Shown here: positions 8,703 to 16,591 of the stretch, in pieces
Numbering within the stretch: position 1 is the stretch's first letter
Layout: every line of letters starts with the position of its first letter
Source: an uncultured Rhodospirillales bacterium
Lineage (GTDB): Bacteria; Pseudomonadota; Alphaproteobacteria; Acetobacterales; Acetobacteraceae
Direction: 5' to 3'
Assembly (NCBI GenBank): GCA_903891315.1
Contig: CAITEF010000226.1
Span: 1 to 46,422, forward strand
DNA length: 46,422 nt
Translations under genes and position numbers: made by a program
Notes under the pieces: generated by a model
What the model was told of the DNA's origin: nothing
Databases searched by the model: none
The model's input: the letters and a program-made list of their open reading frames with translations, nothing else

Positions 8703-9559
8703 TCGTCGACACCCACACCCATGTGCTGACCAATGACCGTGTCCGATATCCGCAAATCCAGGACACGGCGAAGGCTGGCAGCATCCCGACGATCAGCGAT
8801 ATCGGTCAGGCACCCTGGCCGCTGACCACCGCCGAGGATCTGATCGCGCAGATGGACGAGGCGGGCGTGGCGAAGGCGACGCTGGTGCAGTCCTATTTCC
8901 TCTACGAATACGACAATTCCTACGCCATCGATTCCGCCAACGCATATCCCGACCGCTTCGTCTCTATCTGCTGCCTCGACCCGGTCGATCCCGCCTCGCC
9001 CGACAAGCTGAGTGATCTAGTGGAAAATCACGGCGTCAAGGGCATCCGCTTCATGCGCGGTCGGCTGCCGAAATGCACGTTGGGCAACCCGGAGACGGTC
9101 GCATTGTGGGAGCGCATCAACGCGCTGAAAATCCCGCTCTGCATCCACGACAAGGTCGAGGAAGCCCCTCGCACCCGCGCGCTGATCGAGCGCTTCCCGG
9201 AGATGAAAGTCGTCTTCGATCATGGCTGGGGCCACAAGGTCGGCGAGCCGCCTTATGATCTGCTCCGCCCATTGTTCGATCTGGCGGTGTTCCCCAACGT
9301 GTATGTGAAGACCGCGATCAACAACATCGTCGCCGCCCAAGGCGAGCGCAGCACACCGCAAATCTTCTACGCACAGATGATCGGCACGTTCGGCATCAAC
9401 CGGCTGATCTGGTCGTCGAACTACCCCGCGCATCCGAAATTCGGCAGCATCGCCAGCCGTCTGGCGGTGGCGCGTGAGGCATTGTCGTTCCTCGATCAGC
9501 CGTCGCAGGACGCCATTTTCGGCGAGAACGCACTGACTGTCTGGCCATGGCTGCGCTGA
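8699..9559 (+). CDS. Amidohydrolase family 2 protein, second paralogue
   Basis: TIM-barrel hydrolase of 286 residues, homologous to the protein at 1939-2808. The HxH motif is at residues 5-7 (DTHTHV), later histidines occur in CIHDK and VFDHGWGHK, and the strand-8 motif is WSSNYP, again with Asn in place of Asp. The ATG overlaps the stop of the GntR gene by four bases, so regulator and enzyme are coupled. Two paralogues on either side of one regulator suggest two successive or alternative lactone or amide substrates in one pathway. Confidence 0.87.
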   Translation: MIVDTHTHVLTNDRVRYPQIQDTAKAGSIPTISDIGQAPWPLTTAEDLIAQMDEAGVAKATLVQSYFLYEYDNSYAIDSANAYPDRFVSICCLDPVDPASPDKLSDLVENHGVKGIRFMRGRLPKCTLGNPETVALWERINALKIPLCIHDKVEEAPRTRALIERFPEMKVVFDHGWGHKVGEPPYDLLRPLFDLAVFPNVYVKTAINNIVAAQGERSTPQIFYAQMIGTFGINRLIWSSNYPAHPKFGSIASRLAVAREALSFLDQPSQDAIFGENALTVWPWLR

Positions 9560-9614
9560 AACAACCGCCGAAAAACAGGCAAGAGAAAAAACAAACAAGC
9601 GGGAGGAACCCAGC

Positions 9615-11105
9615 ATGACCACCTCAACCAGCGTTGTCAGCCGACGTGGAATTCTCAATGCAGCGATGGTGGCGGGTGCCGTCCCTGCCTTGATCCCGGT
9701 TGCGGCCTCATCGGCGGAGCAAGCACCGGTCGGCGCACTTCAGAAGAACACCAACACCGAAGGCGGCCAGACCGTCACCTTGGCCAAATACGGTGCCGCT
9801 CTGCGCTACGAGGACATTCCCGCCCCGGTGCTGCAACGCGCCAAGGACGCGATCACCGATGTGGTGGGGGCGATCATCTTCGGCGCGCAACTGCCCTGGA
9901 GCAAAATGATCATCGCCTATGCCCGCGCCACCGGACCGGGCGGGAAGTCGGCGATCATCGGCGCGGGGGGCGGCAATGTGCAGGCCCCGATGGCAGCGTT
10001 TGCGCATGGTGCGATGGCGCACGCATTCGAACTCGACAATCTCACCCGTCCAGACAGCGGGAGCCATCCGGGGGCCGCCCTGTTCTCCTCCGGAATCGCG
10101 GTGGCGCAGGCGCACGGCCTGTCCGGTCGCGCGTTGGTCACTGCCTTCGTCGCCGGGGCCGAGGTGATGATGCGCATCGGCTATGCCACGCTGCATTCGG
10201 ATGAAGAACGCGGCTTTCACGCACCGGGGGCATCCGGCCCGTTCGGCGCGGCCACCGTCACCGGCCATCTGCGCGGCTTCGATGCCAAGAAGATGACCAA
10301 TGCGCTCGGCATCGCGGCCTCCTGCTCCAGCGGTCTGCTCGCCTTCGCGCATTCCGGCGATGGTGCGATGGTCAAGCGGTTCAACATGGGACGCGGTGCA
10401 GAGGGCGGTGTTCTCGCCGCCAGCCTCGCCGCCGAGGGCTTCGAGGGGCCGAGCAAGGTGGTCGAATGCGAGGCAGGCTTCCTGCACGCCTTCTGCCCGG
10501 AATGGGACATGGCGCTGCTCACCGAGGGGCTCGGGCAGAGCTTCAAGACGATGAACATCATGATCAAGCGCTATGCCTGCCACATCACCGCGCACAACCC
10601 GGTCGAAGGCATCCGCAATCTTCGCGCCGAACACGGTTTCAAGCCCGAGGATATCGCGTCGATCAGCATCGCCGGGAGCCAGCGCATGGCCACGATCAAC
10701 AACATCCCCGAGCCGCCGGACGCCCTGCTCGCCCAGTTCAGCATCCCGTTCTGCGTGGCGCTGTCGATGTATCGCGACCCGATCGACCCGCGGTCCTTCG
10801 ACGCCAATGTCGTCAAGGATCCGCACATCCTCGCCCTGACCAAGCTGGTCACCATGGTCGTCACCCAGGGGCAGTCGAACCGTGACCCCACCACCATCGT
10901 CACCGTCAAGCTGAAGGACGGGCGGGAGGTCTCCACCAAGGTGACGGCCTTCACCGGCACGCCGGAGCACCCGCTCGACCGTGCTGGGCTGAAGGAGAAG
11001 TTCATGCTGCTCACGGCGGACCATCCAAAGGCCAAGATGTCGGACCTGTTCGACAGGTTGCAGAGGATCGACACCGAGACATCGTTGGATTGGCTAAGGC
11101 TCTAA
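9615..11105 (+). CDS. MmgE/PrpD family protein with a twin-arginine signal
   Basis: Protein of 496 residues in the MmgE/PrpD family (2-methylcitrate dehydratase, cis-aconitate decarboxylase and isomerase-like members). The all-helical domain begins at about residue 50 (LAKYGAALRYEDIP) and includes the conserved AHAFELDN segment. Unusually, the N-terminus carries VSRRGILNAAM, a hydrophobic stretch and an alanine-rich possible cleavage site near residue 33, which reads as a Tat export signal. Known members are cytoplasmic, so a periplasmic location would be notable. The gene follows the amidohydrolase after 55 bases with AGCGGGAGGAA as ribosome-binding region, and ends before a strong hairpin. 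Confidence 0.88.
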   Translation: MTTSTSVVSRRGILNAAMVAGAVPALIPVAASSAEQAPVGALQKNTNTEGGQTVTLAKYGAALRYEDIPAPVLQRAKDAITDVVGAIIFGAQLPWSKMIIAYARATGPGGKSAIIGAGGGNVQAPMAAFAHGAMAHAFELDNLTRPDSGSHPGAALFSSGIAVAQAHGLSGRALVTAFVAGAEVMMRIGYATLHSDEERGFHAPGASGPFGAATVTGHLRGFDAKKMTNALGIAASCSSGLLAFAHSGDGAMVKRFNMGRGAEGGVLAASLAAEGFEGPSKVVECEAGFLHAFCPEWDMALLTEGLGQSFKTMNIMIKRYACHITAHNPVEGIRNLRAEHGFKPEDIASISIAGSQRMATINNIPEPPDALLAQFSIPFCVALSMYRDPIDPRSFDANVVKDPHILALTKLVTMVVTQGQSNRDPTTIVTVKLKDGREVSTKVTAFTGTPEHPLDRAGLKEKFMLLTADHPKAKMSDLFDRLQRIDTETSLDWLRL

Positions 11106-11109
11106 CGCG

Positions 11110-11138
11110 AAACGGCCTGTCGCACCGACAGGCCGTTT
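11110..11138. terminator. Bidirectional hairpin terminator between convergent operons
   Basis: A 13-base perfect stem (AAACGGCCTGTCG, loop CAC, CGACAGGCCGTTT) begins five bases after the stop of the MmgE/PrpD gene and lies just before the stop of the convergent TRAP gene at 11146. The A/T ends of the stem give each strand a short terminal T tract, so it can end transcription from both sides. Confidence 0.85.
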
Positions 11139-11145
11139 CCGCCGC

Positions 11146-12141
11146 TCAGCGGTATTTGTCGCCAATCGCGATCAGCTTGGTCATCGCCGCCTGACCGATC
11201 AGCGGCGTGCCGACTTGATCCCAGAGCGGGCGCATCGCCGCCGCCCAGGCATGCGCCTGTTCAGGGGTGAGTTCGTAGATCGTCGCACCCGCCTTGCGCA
11301 TCACATCGAAGGAGCGCTCGTTTTCGGCGTTGGTGTTCTCCCAGTTCCACTTCGTCGTCTGATCCATCGCTTCCCGGATCGCCTGACGCGTGGCCGCAGG
11401 CAAGCTGTTCCACCAGGCACGGTTGGCGGTGACGATGTAGAAATCCCAGATATGCTCGGTTTTGGTGATCTGCTTGGCGATCTCGTAGAGATGGCTGCCC
11501 ACCCAGTTGTTCGGCGTCGGCTCCACCGCGTCGATCACGCCCTGGCGCAAGGCGGTCGGCACCGAGCCCCAGGCCATCGTGGTCACGTTCGCCCCCACCT
11601 GACGGAACGTGTCGACATAGACGCCGCCGGGGGCGACGCGGATCTTCACGCCCTTCATGTCCTCCGGCATCAGGATAGGCTTGTCGCCAGTGCGGCCAAC
11701 ATCGCGCGGGCCGTTGAGCCAGATATCGAGCGGCTCCAAACCCTTGGCGCGCATATCGGCGAACAGCACGCCGCCGATATCAGGGTCCGCCACGGCGGCG
11801 CGGATCGCGTCCGGATTGGGGAGCAGATAGGGCAATCCGATCACGGTCAGCTTGGGGAAGGTGCCGGTGAACACGCCGACGCCGGGGGCTGCAATCTGGA
11901 TCGCACCAAGTTGCTGCGCCTGCACCAGCGAGGTTTGGTTGTAGAGCGCTTCGCCGTTGGAGACCGTCACCTGAATCTTGTCGCCGAGTTTCTCGATGAT
12001 GAGCTTCTTCAGCAACGCAAACGACTGCCCCTTCACCGAGGTCTCCTCGGTGTCGTTGACGGCCAGCACGCGGCCTTGGGCCAGAACCTGGAGCGGGAAC
12101 AGCAGCAGCGTCAGCACAATGAGGCGGATCAGGACACGCAT
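11146..12141 (-). CDS. TRAP transporter substrate-binding protein (DctP family)
   Basis: Periplasmic binding subunit of 331 residues. A Sec signal peptide (about residues 1-21, ending VLAQG) is followed by the DctP fold with the characteristic MKGVKIRVAPGGVYVDTF segment and the QGVIDAVEP loop. It is the last gene of the operon, 16 bases after the large permease gene, so permease genes come before the binding protein here. The likely ligand is a carboxylate, because the family binds a substrate carboxyl through a conserved Arg; its identity presumably matches the substrate of the upstream AtuA/PEPM enzymes. Confidence 0.93.
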   Translation of the reverse strand: MRVLIRLIVLTLLLFPLQVLAQGRVLAVNDTEETSVKGQSFALLKKLIIEKLGDKIQVTVSNGEALYNQTSLVQAQQLGAIQIAAPGVGVFTGTFPKLTVIGLPYLLPNPDAIRAAVADPDIGGVLFADMRAKGLEPLDIWLNGPRDVGRTGDKPILMPEDMKGVKIRVAPGGVYVDTFRQVGANVTTMAWGSVPTALRQGVIDAVEPTPNNWVGSHLYEIAKQITKTEHIWDFYIVTANRAWWNSLPAATRQAIREAMDQTTKWNWENTNAENERSFDVMRKAGATIYELTPEQAHAWAAAMRPLWDQVGTPLIGQAAMTKLIAIGDKYR

Positions 12142-12157
12142 GGGGGAACGTCCTTTT

Positions 12158-13483
12158 TCAATTGGTCATCAGGCTGGGCAAGAAGGTGCTGATCCAGGGG
12201 ATGTAGGTGATGATCAGCAATTGAACGATGGTCACGCACATCCAGGGCAATGTCGCGCGGATCACCCGGCCGAGCGGCACGCCAGAGATCGAGCTGACGA
12301 CGAACAGATTCATCCCCATCGGCGGATGCTGCAGGCCAAGCTCGATATTCACCACAACGATGATTGCGAAATGGTAGGGATCAACGCCAACCGCCATCGC
12401 CGCCGGATAGAGCACCGGGATGCAGGTCAGGATCATCGGCACGCCGTCGAGGAACAACCCGGCCAGGATCAGCACGAAATTGACCATCATCAGAAACGCC
12501 CAGCGCGGCATCTGAATGGCGACCAGCCAATGCGCCAGCGCGTCCGGCACGCCCTGATTGGCGAGGAAGAAACCGAACAGGGTGGCGTTGGTGATGATCC
12601 AGAAGATCATGCCGATGCGCGGCGTCACCTTGATCACGGTGGCGGCCAGCGTGTTGATGTGGATCTTGCGATAGACCAGCACGCCGATCATCAATGCAAA
12701 CACCGCGCACATCACCGCCGCCTCGGTCGGCGTGAAGATGGCACCGCCCTGGAATTTCCATTTCCCAAGGCTGAACGCCGGGAAGCCATAGATGCCGATC
12801 ACCAGGAACACCGGCAGGCAGAGCGCAGGAAGTGCGACGCGCAACGTCTCGATGCGCTCGGCCAAATTCATCGGTGGTGGGGTGCTGACCTTCAGATGCT
12901 TGGCCATGAAACGCGCCATCAGCATCAGCAACCCGGTGTAGAGAATGCCCGGCAGAATCCCTGCCACGAACAGCTTCGGGATCGAGTTCTCCGTGACGAA
13001 CCCATACAGGATCAGCGCGATGCTAGGCGGCACCAGAATGCCCAGGGCACCTGCCGTCGCCACAACACCCACCGCGTAATTCGTCGGATAACCCCGTTCG
13101 ATCAACGAGGGAATCATCAGCCCGCCCACGGCGGCAACGGTTGCCGAACTGGATCCGCAGATTGCGGCGAAGAACATCGAGGTCAGCACGGTGGTCATGC
13201 CGAGACCGCCTTGCAGCCGCCCCACCGCCATCGCCGCCAGATTGACCAGATGTCGGACAATCCCGCCCGCCTCCATCAGGGCGGCAGCGAGCAGGAAGAA
13301 CGGCACCGACATCAGCAGAAAATTGTCGAGATTGCCGTAGACCTTCTGCCCCATCACCGCGAGCGGCACCGAGGAGAACATCGTCACGGCAACCGCCACC
13401 GAACCACCGAGGGCAATCGCCACCGGCACGCCGAGAAAGAGCAGCACGCCAAAACTGGCAAAGAGGATCCAGACTTCGATCAT
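12158..13483 (-). CDS. TRAP transporter large permease (DctM family)
   Basis: Inner-membrane subunit of about 441 residues with a dozen hydrophobic segments. The CGSSSATVAAVGGLMIP region and the GILVPPSIALILYGF segment are DctM hallmarks. It forms the Na+-driven translocation unit with the small permease. The ATG at 13483 begins one base after the stop of the DctQ gene; an earlier start at 13510 would extend into that gene and is unlikely. Confidence 0.93.
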   Translation of the reverse strand: MIEVWILFASFGVLLFLGVPVAIALGGSVAVAVTMFSSVPLAVMGQKVYGNLDNFLLMSVPFFLLAAALMEAGGIVRHLVNLAAMAVGRLQGGLGMTTVLTSMFFAAICGSSSATVAAVGGLMIPSLIERGYPTNYAVGVVATAGALGILVPPSIALILYGFVTENSIPKLFVAGILPGILYTGLLMLMARFMAKHLKVSTPPPMNLAERIETLRVALPALCLPVFLVIGIYGFPAFSLGKWKFQGGAIFTPTEAAVMCAVFALMIGVLVYRKIHINTLAATVIKVTPRIGMIFWIITNATLFGFFLANQGVPDALAHWLVAIQMPRWAFLMMVNFVLILAGLFLDGVPMILTCIPVLYPAAMAVGVDPYHFAIIVVVNIELGLQHPPMGMNLFVVSSISGVPLGRVIRATLPWMCVTIVQLLIITYIPWISTFLPSLMTN

Positions 13484-13484
13484 T

Positions 13485-13985
13485 CTATTCCACCGCCATG
13501 CCAGGCTCATGCAACTCGCCGCGCCAGATACGGGGTACGAGTTGGATGTAGCGGAAGATGAACAGCCCCATCGCCAGCGGCGTGGTGGAGAACTGGATCC
13601 AAAGCGGCAATCCGGTCTGCAACGCCATCACATCGGCGTCAACGAGGAACTGCAGGAACAGACAGCCGATATAGAAAATGAAACCGCAATAAATCATCGA
13701 CAGCGACGCTGCCAGCAGATGGAACCAGCGACGGATGTTGTGTGGCAGCCAATCGACCAGAAATCCGACACGCACATGCGCGTGCAATGTCACCGCCCGT
13801 GCGCCGCCGATCATGGCACCCAGCAATGTCAGGTTCACCACAATCGGCTCGATCCAGATGATGCCGGTGTTGAAGACGTAGCGCAGAGTCACCTGGGTGG
13901 CCGCCATCACCAGGGCGAGCAGGATCGTCACCACCATGATGATGTTCTCGAAGCGGGTCAGCAGCCGATCTATCGCCTGCAACAC
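13485..13985 (-). CDS. TRAP transporter small permease (DctQ family)
   Basis: Four-helix inner-membrane subunit of 166 residues that associates with DctM. The YVFNTGIIWIEPI segment after helix 1 and the VRVGFLVDWLP stretch are typical. The gene begins two bases after the stop of the first AtuA gene, tying the transporter to the AtuA/DUF4387/PEPM enzymes in one transcript. Confidence 0.9.
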   Translation of the reverse strand: MLQAIDRLLTRFENIIMVVTILLALVMAATQVTLRYVFNTGIIWIEPIVVNLTLLGAMIGGARAVTLHAHVRVGFLVDWLPHNIRRWFHLLAASLSMIYCGFIFYIGCLFLQFLVDADVMALQTGLPLWIQFSTTPLAMGLFIFRYIQLVPRIWRGELHEPGMAVE

Positions 13986-13987
13986 GG

Positions 13988-15382
13988 TCAGATCTCCTCC
14001 ATCGTGACGGGAAAAAGCTCGTCCAGATTGTCGACTTCGACCAAGTGATAGACGTTGAACCGATAGGCTGGGCCGACCGAAACCTCAGGCGGCGCGAACG
14101 GAAATGCCAGATTGCCGCCGGTCGACAGACGGCCAGGATAGCCGTGATGCAGCAGATATTGCTTGGTCGAGCGTACCACCTCGGCCGCGCGCTGCGGCGT
14201 GGGCGCGATGCATTCACCCAACACGAAGGCCTCGCGCGGCGGCGGGATCGGTGTCGCACTCGGCGGCAGCACGCCATCATAGCCATAGAGGCGGAAGAAA
14301 AGGTCGTAGTCCGGCTCGACGCCTTCGGAGATCAGATTGCGCACGACCTGTTTGACTTCGGCGAAGATCGTCTCATGCGCCGCCATGAAGCGCGGATCGC
14401 TGACACCGGCCAGCAGAACCGCGCGATGGCCAATCAACCGTGCGCCTTCGATCTTCACCGAGGGCTTCGCCGCCGCATGCCACACCGCACCTGTCACCCG
14501 GGTTCGGCGCGCGTCGATGGCGGTGTATTGTGCACCGCGCAGATCGAGTTCGCCCTCCGGCTCGTTGACCACGAACGGGTCGGCCTGCTCGTAGAGCGCG
14601 TGGGCGGCCACCGACATCGGGGTGGCGGCACGTTGCGGGGCCATGCTTTCCAACTCGAACCCCTCGCGGTCGAGGGTTGCCAGCAGCGGGTCCCGCCCGC
14701 CCGGCACGCAGCACAGCGAGGCGCATTCGATGATCTTTGCCATGTGGACCGCAAGCCCTGCCGGAAACCCCAGCATGATCGGCAGCGAGGCGAAGATCGC
14801 GGTGTCGCAGGCGCGTCCGGCGATGATCACGTCGGCCCCCTGCTCGAAGGCGCGGATAAAGCTCGTCGATCCCATCTGGCCGACGATGTTGCCCGCCGCG
14901 TCGATCTCCTCATCGGCAAGCTTTGGAGAGCCGTCGAACCCCCTCACCTTGCCTGCCGCAAGTGCCGCTTTGAGATCATCGCGGTTCATGTCGGCGCGGA
15001 TCGAGGCGAGGCGGAAATGCAGCCCTTCCTCGCGCGCGATCTGCCGCACCATCGCAAGCGTCGCCTCCAGATGCGGTGCCGCCCCTGCCGCACCCGCGGT
15101 GCCGATCACCAACGGCACATCAAGCGAGCGCGCGCCCTTCAGAACACGACGCAGATCGCGGATCGTGGACGCCGGAGCGGTGCCCATCTCACCACTGCCG
15201 AGGCAGTACGGGCCGATATCGATCGAGCCCATGTCGCAGCCGATCAGATCCGGGCGACGCGCAAGCCCCGCCTCGAAACTCTCAGAGGGAATGCCGTAGC
15301 CGAGTTGGCCCGAGGCACCGAGGATGTGCAGCGGGCGATCCTTTGCCGCGAGTTCGGCGGCAAGCCGTTGCGCGGCGCTCAC
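13988..15382 (-). CDS. Acyclic terpene utilisation AtuA family protein (DUF1446), copy 1
   Basis: Protein of 464 residues in the AtuA/DUF1446 family, named after the Pseudomonas citronellol/geraniol cluster, where AtuA's biochemical role is unresolved. The conserved N-terminal block IGCDMGSIDIGPYCLGSGE (residues about 47-65), the ADVIIAGRACDTAIFA motif and the AAHALYEQADPF motif are clear. The ATG overlaps the stop of the DUF4387 gene (ATGA), and such coupling usually means the two proteins work together. A second copy lies at 18436-19821. Nothing else of a terpenoid pathway (geranyl-CoA carboxylase, for example) is in the window, so terpene use should not be assumed. Confidence 0.87.
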   Translation of the reverse strand: MSAAQRLAAELAAKDRPLHILGASGQLGYGIPSESFEAGLARRPDLIGCDMGSIDIGPYCLGSGEMGTAPASTIRDLRRVLKGARSLDVPLVIGTAGAAGAAPHLEATLAMVRQIAREEGLHFRLASIRADMNRDDLKAALAAGKVRGFDGSPKLADEEIDAAGNIVGQMGSTSFIRAFEQGADVIIAGRACDTAIFASLPIMLGFPAGLAVHMAKIIECASLCCVPGGRDPLLATLDREGFELESMAPQRAATPMSVAAHALYEQADPFVVNEPEGELDLRGAQYTAIDARRTRVTGAVWHAAAKPSVKIEGARLIGHRAVLLAGVSDPRFMAAHETIFAEVKQVVRNLISEGVEPDYDLFFRLYGYDGVLPPSATPIPPPREAFVLGECIAPTPQRAAEVVRSTKQYLLHHGYPGRLSTGGNLAFPFAPPEVSVGPAYRFNVYHLVEVDNLDELFPVTMEEI

Positions 15383-15681
15383 AGCTCAATCCCAAGCAAG
15401 GGCGCGTGCTGTTGTGCGCCATAGACGTCACAATCCCCCGGATCACCCGACATCACCAGCCGGTCGATGGTCAGCTTCACCGCGCGGGCGGGCGGGTAGT
15501 CGATCACGGTGAGCCGGTTGCGCGGCACGCCAAGGCGCTGGGCCGCTTGCTCGCCCAGGCTGTCCAGGGCGGCGCGGACCTTCTGATAGGCCTCTTCACT
15601 GTCGAATAGCAGATCGAAGGTCTGCTTGCGCGGACCGGCGTTCTTGCTGCGGATCACACGCGCGATCTCATCAAGGCGCAT
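15379..15681 (-). CDS. DUF4387 family protein, copy 1
   Basis: Small protein of 100 residues of unknown function. It shares with its paralogue at 18116-18424 the blocks IRSKNAGP (about residues 9-16), TFDLLFDSEE and a C-terminal QQHAPLLGIE. The ATG at 15681 overlaps the end of the PEPM gene by 11 bases, and its stop overlaps the AtuA start by four bases. DUF4387 genes recur beside DUF1446 genes, so a role as small partner subunit of AtuA is a reasonable inference. No enzymatic motif is recognisable. Confidence 0.85.
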   Translation of the reverse strand: MRLDEIARVIRSKNAGPRKQTFDLLFDSEEAYQKVRAALDSLGEQAAQRLGVPRNRLTVIDYPPARAVKLTIDRLVMSGDPGDCDVYGAQQHAPLLGIEL

Positions 15682-16567
15682 GGTTGCCCCCGAATTCCAC
15701 CGTCTCCTCTTCAATGGCATAATACTCATCAAGACGAATCACGTCTTCAATCTGCTGGCGGGCGACGACGAAATCTTCCTGGCTGACCAGCGTTGAATCG
15801 CCAGTCTCGCGCAATTCCACCAGCGCCTTGCGGATAAAGTGAAACGCGGTGCCGAGCACAATCTGCGCGTCGATGCAGGCGACATAGCCCATGTCGCGCA
15901 GTTGGTTGGTGGTGAACAGCGGCCGACCATCGCGGTTGCCACGGCTTTGCACATAGACCAACGGCAGCTTCACCCGGCGCACCGCCGCTTCGGCCTCGGC
16001 GTTGGAGCGCGGAAACAGCAGACCCATATCCGCCCCAGTTTCGGCGGCGGCGTTGAGACGGTCGACCGCCTCGTCCAGCCCCTCGGTGCGGGCGGAATCG
16101 GTGCGGGCGATGATGGTGAAGTCAGGGTCGAGCCGATCACGCTCGCGGCACGCCATGCGCAGCTTCATCAGCCACTCTTCGCGCGGGGCGCAATGAACAT
16201 GGTATTTGTGATAATGCGCCCGCTTGGGGAAATGCTGGTCCTCCAGATGAAGACCGGCCAGCCCCTGACGGATCGCAACCGCCACCGTGCGCATCGTGTG
16301 CAACGGCTCGCCAAACCCAGCGCCGGCGTCGAAAATCACCGGGATTTCCACTTGGCTGGCCACTTCGCCCGCCACGTCGATCTGCTCGTTCATCGTCAAC
16401 AGCGGCTCGGTGATCGCACGCGAGCCGCCGGTGACGTAGCCACCAACATAGGTGGCCTCGAAGCCAACCGACTGAACGAGCCGACCGCCAATCGGGTCGT
16501 AGACCGCAGGCATGTGAAGGAATTTTCCCTCACGCAGCAACGCACGGAAGCGGGCGGACATTGTCAT
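15671..16567 (-). CDS. PEP mutase/isocitrate lyase superfamily protein with altered active site, copy 1
   Basis: TIM-barrel protein of 298 residues in the superfamily of methylisocitrate lyase and PEP mutase. The barrel landmarks are present (LEDQ at 108-111, IIARTDS at 152-158, LFTTNQL), but key residues differ: the metal-binding DxD is D80-A-G82, the lyase loop KRCGH is KRAHY (115-119, no Cys) and the FPEA glutamate is Arg187. The paralogue at 16592-17497 shares these losses. It is therefore probably not a standard C-C lyase; hydrolysis, decarboxylation or a mutase-type reaction are possible. Start at ATG 16567, with GGGAGAG upstream. Confidence 0.85.
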   Translation of the reverse strand: MTMSARFRALLREGKFLHMPAVYDPIGGRLVQSVGFEATYVGGYVTGGSRAITEPLLTMNEQIDVAGEVASQVEIPVIFDAGAGFGEPLHTMRTVAVAIRQGLAGLHLEDQHFPKRAHYHKYHVHCAPREEWLMKLRMACRERDRLDPDFTIIARTDSARTEGLDEAVDRLNAAAETGADMGLLFPRSNAEAEAAVRRVKLPLVYVQSRGNRDGRPLFTTNQLRDMGYVACIDAQIVLGTAFHFIRKALVELRETGDSTLVSQEDFVVARQQIEDVIRLDEYYAIEEETVEFGGNHAP

Positions 16568-16591
16568 TGGTTTCTCTCCCTGCTGGCCGGT

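Noticed and set aside
11978-13561. 527-residue open frame on the plus strand, His/Gln/Arg-rich
   Set aside because: Antisense to the TRAP large permease; composition is that of the complement of a membrane protein gene.
14045-15424. 459-residue open frame on the plus strand
   Set aside because: Antisense to AtuA copy 1 with no domain and poor composition.
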